Source: Proteromonas lacertae
Lineage: Eukaryota; Sar; Bigyra; Opalinata; Proteromonadidae
NCBI GenBank assembly: GCA_002245135.1
Contig: NGBS01000598.1
Span: forward strand, 62,001 to 126,000
DNA: 64,000 bases
Direction of reading: 5' to 3'
Shown: one piece after another, positions 58,959-64,000 of the stretch
How positions within the stretch are numbered: the stretch's first letter is position 1
How the letters are laid out: every line of letters starts with the position of its first letter
The notes under the pieces: model-generated
What the model was told of the DNA's origin: nothing
What the model saw: only the letters and a program-made list of their open reading frames with translations
The model's database searches: none
Position numbers and translations under genes: made by a program

Positions 58959-60674
58959 TTAATAATATAAATGTAAGTTACATCCTCTATAAGGAAATTT
59001 CCAAGCTCTCAGAATTTTATTTTTATAAAGAATATATTGACAATTGTTCTTTCCTTTATATCTTTTCTTCTTTCCTTTCATAAATGGTTGAATAATTTCA
59101 AAAGTATGATTATATATATTCTTATAAAAATGATGTGTAAAATGATGTTCATCAGAATATACACATATATCTTTATAATTTAAATTACAACTATTATTCA
59201 TGCAAAAAAGGTGGGATAAATCATTTACAACAATACCTTCACTATATTGTATTAGATTATTGTATATTGTTATATCTAAACCATTTTGTGCTATATAATT
59301 CTTCTGTTTATTACACGATATTCTATGTTTTAAAACTGGTGTAGGTAAAAAGTATAAAACATTGTTTGATTTTGACTTTAAATATTTTAAATAGTCATGA
59401 ATTTTTATAGGATAAAACTTTAGATATTCTTTATGTTTATTATCGTAAAATAAGTTCATATTAATTATAATATGAAAATAATCTGTAATATCATACAAAT
59501 TAGAATTATTTCTAACAATAAACTCTGTATGAATATATTTGTAATATATAGTATAGTGATGCATTTTAAATATACTATAGTAATTACCCAATAAATTAAA
59601 AGAATGAGAATCTCCAACAACTAATACAGTATTTTCACTTACTTCTTTTATACTTTCATAACAACAATATTTCAATTTATTTATTTTATCTGGAAATGAA
59701 ATACCTTTCTTCTCTATATATGTAATATCATTTGAAGAAAAATATAATAAACCATATAATTCAAATAGAAACAATAATATATGGAAGTATTTATATTTCA
59801 ATATCCTTAACACAGGTTTAAAACCATATATGACATGTAGAGTTATGGAAAATATTAAAATATAAAATATCGATAATAAACTAAATGATTGAATTTTGAT
59901 TATAGGATAATGCACAAGATATAAATAATATGAAATAGTCCCTATTGTTTGTAACAGATAAAAATGGAAATTTGATTCTACATGTAAGTATAAATATGTA
60001 GCTAATACTATTATTATTTGATACAATTTTTCATCAATAAAATAGTTAGAGTATAATGGTATTGTTATAAATATTATTGTAGAAATATGTTTTTTATATT
60101 TTATATTTATATTATTTAAAACAATTTTAGGAAATAAGTATTCCCATACTCTTGGAATTGATGAAAAATAATTATATGATATGAATGTGTTGAATGTATA
60201 GAGGAATACAATTAATGAAAATGATATACAAATAGATATAATTATTCTAGAATTGAATATATTTAATAAACAAAATAAATATAAATGCATTTCAACCGAA
60301 ATAAACCAATAATGTAGTAAAAGTGAATTAGATGGAGGATTGAAATAATCTGTACTACAATATATAAAATAGTAATTACAATATAATAGAATAGTTGATA
60401 ATATTTCATTATAGAATTGATAGTATTGTTCTTCATATATGTCTCTATTATAAAATGAGAATATAATGAATAAACTTGTTATACATGGAAATAATAGTCT
60501 TATATACCTTTTCCATAAATTCATAAATTGTTCATTTGCATTAGATAAATATCCTGAGATGGTGATAAATACAATTACAGCAACATATCCGTATTTCAAA
60601 AAATTTCCATGATATAATATAATAATAATAATTGAATAACCCTTTAATATTAGAATATCATTTCTATTTTTCAT
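58959..60674 (-). CDS. Second acyltransferase-3/SGNH protein
   Basis: 571 residues, from the ATG at 60674. The N-terminus ILILKGYSIIIIILYHGNFL keeps the catalytic His but has Lys in place of the family Arg; GYVAVIVFITISGYLSN follows. About ten membrane helices, then the SGNH domain with VLVVGDSHSFNLLGNYY and a late YSDEHHFTHHF. The C-terminus extends past the SGNH domain with a Lys-rich tail. It is divergent from the FUT8-like gene, with only 6 bp between start codons. Two different acyltransferases in one locus suggest distinct acylation sites on the glycan. Confidence 0.85.
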   Translation of the reverse strand: MKNRNDILILKGYSIIIIILYHGNFLKYGYVAVIVFITISGYLSNANEQFMNLWKRYIRLLFPCITSLFIIFSFYNRDIYEEQYYQFYNEILSTILLYCNYYFIYCSTDYFNPPSNSLLLHYWFISVEMHLYLFCLLNIFNSRIIISICISFSLIVFLYTFNTFISYNYFSSIPRVWEYLFPKIVLNNINIKYKKHISTIIFITIPLYSNYFIDEKLYQIIIVLATYLYLHVESNFHFYLLQTIGTISYYLYLVHYPIIKIQSFSLLSIFYILIFSITLHVIYGFKPVLRILKYKYFHILLFLFELYGLLYFSSNDITYIEKKGISFPDKINKLKYCCYESIKEVSENTVLVVGDSHSFNLLGNYYSIFKMHHYTIYYKYIHTEFIVRNNSNLYDITDYFHIIINMNLFYDNKHKEYLKFYPIKIHDYLKYLKSKSNNVLYFLPTPVLKHRISCNKQKNYIAQNGLDITIYNNLIQYSEGIVVNDLSHLFCMNNSCNLNYKDICVYSDEHHFTHHFYKNIYNHTFEIIQPFMKGKKKRYKGKNNCQYILYKNKILRAWKFPYRGCNLHLYY

Positions 60675-60680
60675 ATTAAA

Positions 60681-62042
60681 ATGTGCTGTTGTAAACTCTC
60701 TTTTTATATATTACCAGTAATAACAACTTTAATATACATTAATGAAAATAATTTAGATCTATATTATTATAAATATTATAGAAAATGTTTATCAACCAAA
60801 TCATATTGCAAAGAAAATAATGTACTTAAAGATAATAAGTATGGAAAAGATTTATGGATGTACTTTTTGAAAGAATCTAATCATCATATGAATATATGTT
60901 GCTTTATTAAAAATATGAATTTGTTTTTCTATAACAAATCATTCTATTTCCATAGAATATATTCTAAATCTCAAAATATATGTGGGATATCTGTTGGAGG
61001 AGTATTTCCAGATAAATCATATTTTAGATTAGCTCCAACGAAAAAGAAAGATTATAAAAATGTTTTATCACATACATATGAAGTTCAGAATTATATATAT
61101 AAATATCAACATCCATATAACTGCGATAATAAAAAATATCTCATTATAAAAGGATATAAATCAGGCCACGGATCAGAAATACACGTAATCACATCATATT
61201 TAGCTTTAGCTATGACACTAAATAGAATTGCCATATTTGATCCTTACTATAAATCTATGAAAGCTTCAGGTGTATATTGTAAAAATGAAAGAAATTGGCT
61301 ATGTTTTTTAGAGCAGTTAACTAATTGTTCATTGTCATATTTGTCTTACAGAAATAGCATAAAATATGTAAATGAAATCCAGAAACACAAATATCTCTAT
61401 GTAGAAGATACAGCAAAGTATAGATCTCTTATACCTAAATCTGTGATGAATATAATTAACAATATAATTATTAATAGAAATAAACAATTACACTACTGGA
61501 GAATTCAAGCAGCAACATATATTTTTCGATTAAATAAGAGAACATACAATGAAGTGAATAAAATTATATATAAATCATTAAAAACTAATTTAAATAACGG
61601 TTGCTTTAATATATGGATAAGACATGGAGATAAATATAAAGAAATGAAATTATTAAAACCTGAAGATTATATTCCTTCATATGAAATATACAAATTAATA
61701 TTCAATAAAAAAATTCCAATATATTTGTCCACAGATGATCCTACTGTTATTGATTATTATGTAAAATATAAAAAAACAAATGTATATTATTTAAATTTTA
61801 CAAGAAATAATGATAATTTTGTAAGCAATATGCAGAAAGGTTCAGAAATGACATTAAATTTCATTTCTGATATAAAAGCTTCACTATTATGCTATGGATT
61901 TAGTGGCACAAGACAAAGCAATGTAGTAAGATTAATTGATGAATTAAGATCTACAATAGGGTTTTCTGCTAATGCTTTATATTTTGAAAATGGTTTAATT
62001 CATATTCTAAATAATTCTTATGAAATTGATGAGTTCTGGTAG
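60681..62042 (+). CDS. FUT8-like (GT23) fucosyltransferase
   Basis: 453 residues. A hydrophobic N-terminus (LSFYILPVITTLIYI) is a type II anchor. YLIIKGYKSGHGSEIHVITS resembles the entry loop of GT23 enzymes. NIWIRHGDKYKEM is the donor-binding HxRR-like loop (here IRHGDK), followed by PIYLSTDDPTVIDYYVKYK (sugar-nucleotide motif with STDDP), LNFISDIKASLLCYGFSGT and SNVVRLIDELR. These are the three conserved motifs of alpha-1,6-fucosyltransferases, which core-fucosylate N-glycans in animals. No introns. The lost second Arg of HxRR may change activity. Confidence 0.75.
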   Translation: MCCCKLSFYILPVITTLIYINENNLDLYYYKYYRKCLSTKSYCKENNVLKDNKYGKDLWMYFLKESNHHMNICCFIKNMNLFFYNKSFYFHRIYSKSQNICGISVGGVFPDKSYFRLAPTKKKDYKNVLSHTYEVQNYIYKYQHPYNCDNKKYLIIKGYKSGHGSEIHVITSYLALAMTLNRIAIFDPYYKSMKASGVYCKNERNWLCFLEQLTNCSLSYLSYRNSIKYVNEIQKHKYLYVEDTAKYRSLIPKSVMNIINNIIINRNKQLHYWRIQAATYIFRLNKRTYNEVNKIIYKSLKTNLNNGCFNIWIRHGDKYKEMKLLKPEDYIPSYEIYKLIFNKKIPIYLSTDDPTVIDYYVKYKKTNVYYLNFTRNNDNFVSNMQKGSEMTLNFISDIKASLLCYGFSGTRQSNVVRLIDELRSTIGFSANALYFENGLIHILNNSYEIDEFW

Positions 62043-62115
62043 CTTAATCTGATAGAAGGTTTTAATTGATAAGTAAATTATTATAATCCAGTCATATCTG
62101 TGATTTATAAAGATT

Positions 62116-63763
62116 CTGGGTTCGGCAGGTACAGGGACGGAACAGCACAGGAACAGCACAAATCACGAAAGTGACGTGTTTTTCCTAACTAAAAGAGTAA
62201 ATATGATTTTCATTAATTTATTTTTTATATTTTAGAAAAGTAAATAAGTCAGAAGTAGAGAAATAAACTATAAACATCATAAGAAATAATAATATTTTAT
62301 GAGTAATGACTATTTCAACTTCAGACTCTTCTCCTTCACTTGATTCACTCTCTTCATTGTTATAAACCTTATGTTTCTTAAAATAAAATAATTCATCTGC
62401 TAAATTAATATCGCTAATCCGCTAAAATTATCTAATATATATTTTATAATTGTATTACTTTTTTTCTTCACCAAGACTGTTTTGTATTTGTAGAAACTGA
62501 AATACCAATATCATTTCTTAAATCACATGAACCATAACATCTTTTATAATTTTTTTATTTGCTCTTTGTCAGATGACATATTAAGTAGTAATTCCTATTT
62601 AATTTTCTTAATTATTAAATAACTATCATTCAAATTTGCATCATCTCTGCTTGTATATTCGAGGAAAGATAAGTAGTAATTTTTTTCAATTTCTTCAACT
62701 TCTGTAATATGTTTATCATCAATTAATTCTTTATTCTTTAGAATTTCTTTATTGGAATTCTTTATTCTCCATCTTTTGGAGAAACCCTTTCTTATTCTAG
62801 GAATATTTTCATCTTTAAACTTATTTTTAATACTTCTACAATTGTTTAGTTGGTATTCTTTTACTTACGATATTAAAAATATGTGCTAAATATGCTTCGT
62901 TTTTGTTTCTACTAGTTGTGACAGCTTTCTCATCGTAGGTCTATTATCTGATACTATACTATAAACTTTGCCTAATGGAATTCCATATTTAGATAATGTT
63001 CTTTGTATAACATTTACTAGATTTTCTGCAATTTCGCTTTCATCTATAATAACACTTTCTAAAAAACACTAAATTTTTCTGTTTTATTATTAAATTTACT
63101 ACATCTTAATAATTGGTGTTTTTTCGCCCATCTATTAACAATGACACCTTATAATTTTTAAATATCCAACTCTAACTAACTTTACACCTTCAGAGTTAAT
63201 CATATCTATAACTATTTTTTACTGATGGAATTCTGAAGTTGTATGAAAATAAAAAAATGCAGCTTGATTAAAACAAGCCCTAAATGATTTTAGATTTTGA
63301 ATTTTGAGTGCTATAGTAGGAAAATTTGTTTTAGAGTATAATTTGATCAAAGAAAATCGATATATTAGAGTTACTAACTAAATAATTTAACTTGAGAATA
63401 AGTAATTATGAATATTAATAAATAAGCATATCATTGTAACTAAAAATAGTAGTAAATAGTTCAATATTATCAGGCTATATAAATGTAATAAGTAAAATGA
63501 AATATAAGATATATTTTTTTCAATTGTAAAGAAGAACACGGATATAGTGCGTTATATTTGAGCATTTGCTTATTGAATGATATTATAAAATAATAGCAAC
63601 AAAAAATCAACAGCTTAAAACAAAAAATATAGAGACAAAAAAACACGCATAAATAATACCGTGCTTTATGAAATGGACACATAGAATTACTGAGGAGTTT
63701 TGGTGAGTGAAAGGCACAACGAAAGGCACAAAACACGAAAGTGACGTGTTTTTCCGAACCCAG
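62116..63763. mobile_element. Degenerate hAT element with 8-bp target duplication
   Basis: Ends CTGGGTTCGG and CCGAACCCAG, flanked by TAAAGATT at 62108-62115 and 63764-63771, the 8-bp duplication expected of hAT. The block CACGAAAGTGACGTGTTTTTCC, itself partly palindromic, occurs near both ends (62165 and 63735) in direct orientation. Inside, the minus strand retains a transposase trace (IIDESEIAENLVNVIQRTL, KVYSIVSDNRPTMRKLSQL) near 62930-63065, broken by stops. 1,648 bp. Confidence 0.85.
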
Positions 63764-63771
63764 TAAAGATT

Positions 63772-63926
63772 AATTATCTCTTTTCAAGGCTATTGAGAAA
63801 TCCAGAACTAACTGGTGTTTTACGATTTCATAAAAAGCCTTTTCAAGTTCTTTGGCATTTCCAAAATACTCTAGAACATGTATGTATTCATCATCTCGAT
63901 ATATCCAACTTTATTATTCACACTTT
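63772..63926. other. Short spacer with coding relic
   Basis: Minus-strand trace (DDEYIHVLEYFGNAKELEKA, FYEIVKHQLVLDF) downstream of the SGNH tail, ending at the hAT insertion. Not recognised. Confidence 0.25.
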
Positions 63927-64000
63927 TTAGGATATTTTTGTTCTGTTATAGAGTGACAAATGATTATCATCAATATATACAACTGTTTTATTATAAACTA
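63927..64000 (-). CDS. C-terminal end of another SGNH-domain protein (partial)
   Basis: Minus-strand frame running off the window reads TVVYIDDNHLSLYN before a stop at 63929-63927. YxDxxHLS is the terminal catalytic-His block of SGNH domains in acyltransferase-3 proteins, so a third such gene probably continues beyond 64000. Confidence 0.5.
   Translation of the reverse strand, partial: VYNKTVVYIDDNHLSLYNRTKIS

Noticed and set aside
55236-62042. Integrated giant-virus segment
   Set aside because: Gene content and density are suggestive, but no viral hallmark gene (capsid, packaging ATPase, DNA polymerase) is visible, so origin is left open.

Overview
The window is AT-rich eukaryotic nuclear DNA, probably from a free-living or parasitic protist or an early-diverging fungus. 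I cannot name the species. Evidence: genes split by many very short introns (about 19-70 nt, typically 26-40, beginning GTA and ending TAG), TAA, TAG and TGA all used as stops, two 5S rRNA genes, asparagine/glutamine/acidic homopolymers, and eukaryote-specific families (HORMA, BART, LRR-kinase, CCT, XRN2, hAT transposases). The BART-domain gene hints at a ciliated ancestry. Many gene models below were rebuilt by joining exons by eye, so exon edges carry more uncertainty than the family calls.

Region 1 (1-22 kb) is ordinary gene-dense host DNA: a meiotic HORMA (Hop1-like) gene divergent from a SPO16/PTD-like gene with an E2F-type site between them; an IQ-motif gene; a BART gene; a membrane-anchored zinc finger plus degenerate AlkB-like gene; a pseudokinase-LRR gene; a very large Crinkler/RHS-like gene with two P-loop NTPase domains, a nuclease-like domain and a C-terminal OTU protease; a Cys-rich ankyrin gene; an unknown gene split by a 638-bp fold-back element with a 5-bp target duplication; and a second pseudokinase-LRR gene.

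Region 2 (22-33.8 kb) holds an acetyl-CoA carboxylase fragment, two inverted 5S rRNA genes with duplicated flanks, a 5S relic, a decayed surface-receptor gene, a small three-exon gene, a 45-bp tandem array and a second Crinkler/RHS-like dual-NTPase gene that lacks the OTU domain.

Region 3 (33.8-54.1 kb) is a mobile-element complex. Two nearly identical arms of about 5.2 kb face each other (33,871-39,086 and 48,769-53,986). Each contains a hAT transposase relic, half of a fold-back element and a broken GT92 glycosyltransferase. The spacer contains a 4.5-kb, GC-richer element with inverted ends that carries a methyltransferase gene, and then a graveyard of gene fragments (Crinkler/RHS, XRN2, CCT6, FAS/PKS acyltransferase).

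Region 4 (54.1-64 kb) begins with another block of the GC-richer element, then a strikingly compact intronless cluster of glycan-modifying genes (two acyltransferase-3/SGNH proteins, a GT4-like glycosyltransferase with a frameshift, an HtrL/YibB-like protein, a FUT8-like fucosyltransferase) with gaps of only 6-22 bp. It ends with a 1,648-bp hAT element bounded by a perfect 8-bp target duplication and the tail of another SGNH gene. The best candidates for something new are the dual-NTPase/nuclease/OTU proteins and the association of bacterial-style glycan genes with the repeat-bounded GC-richer element.
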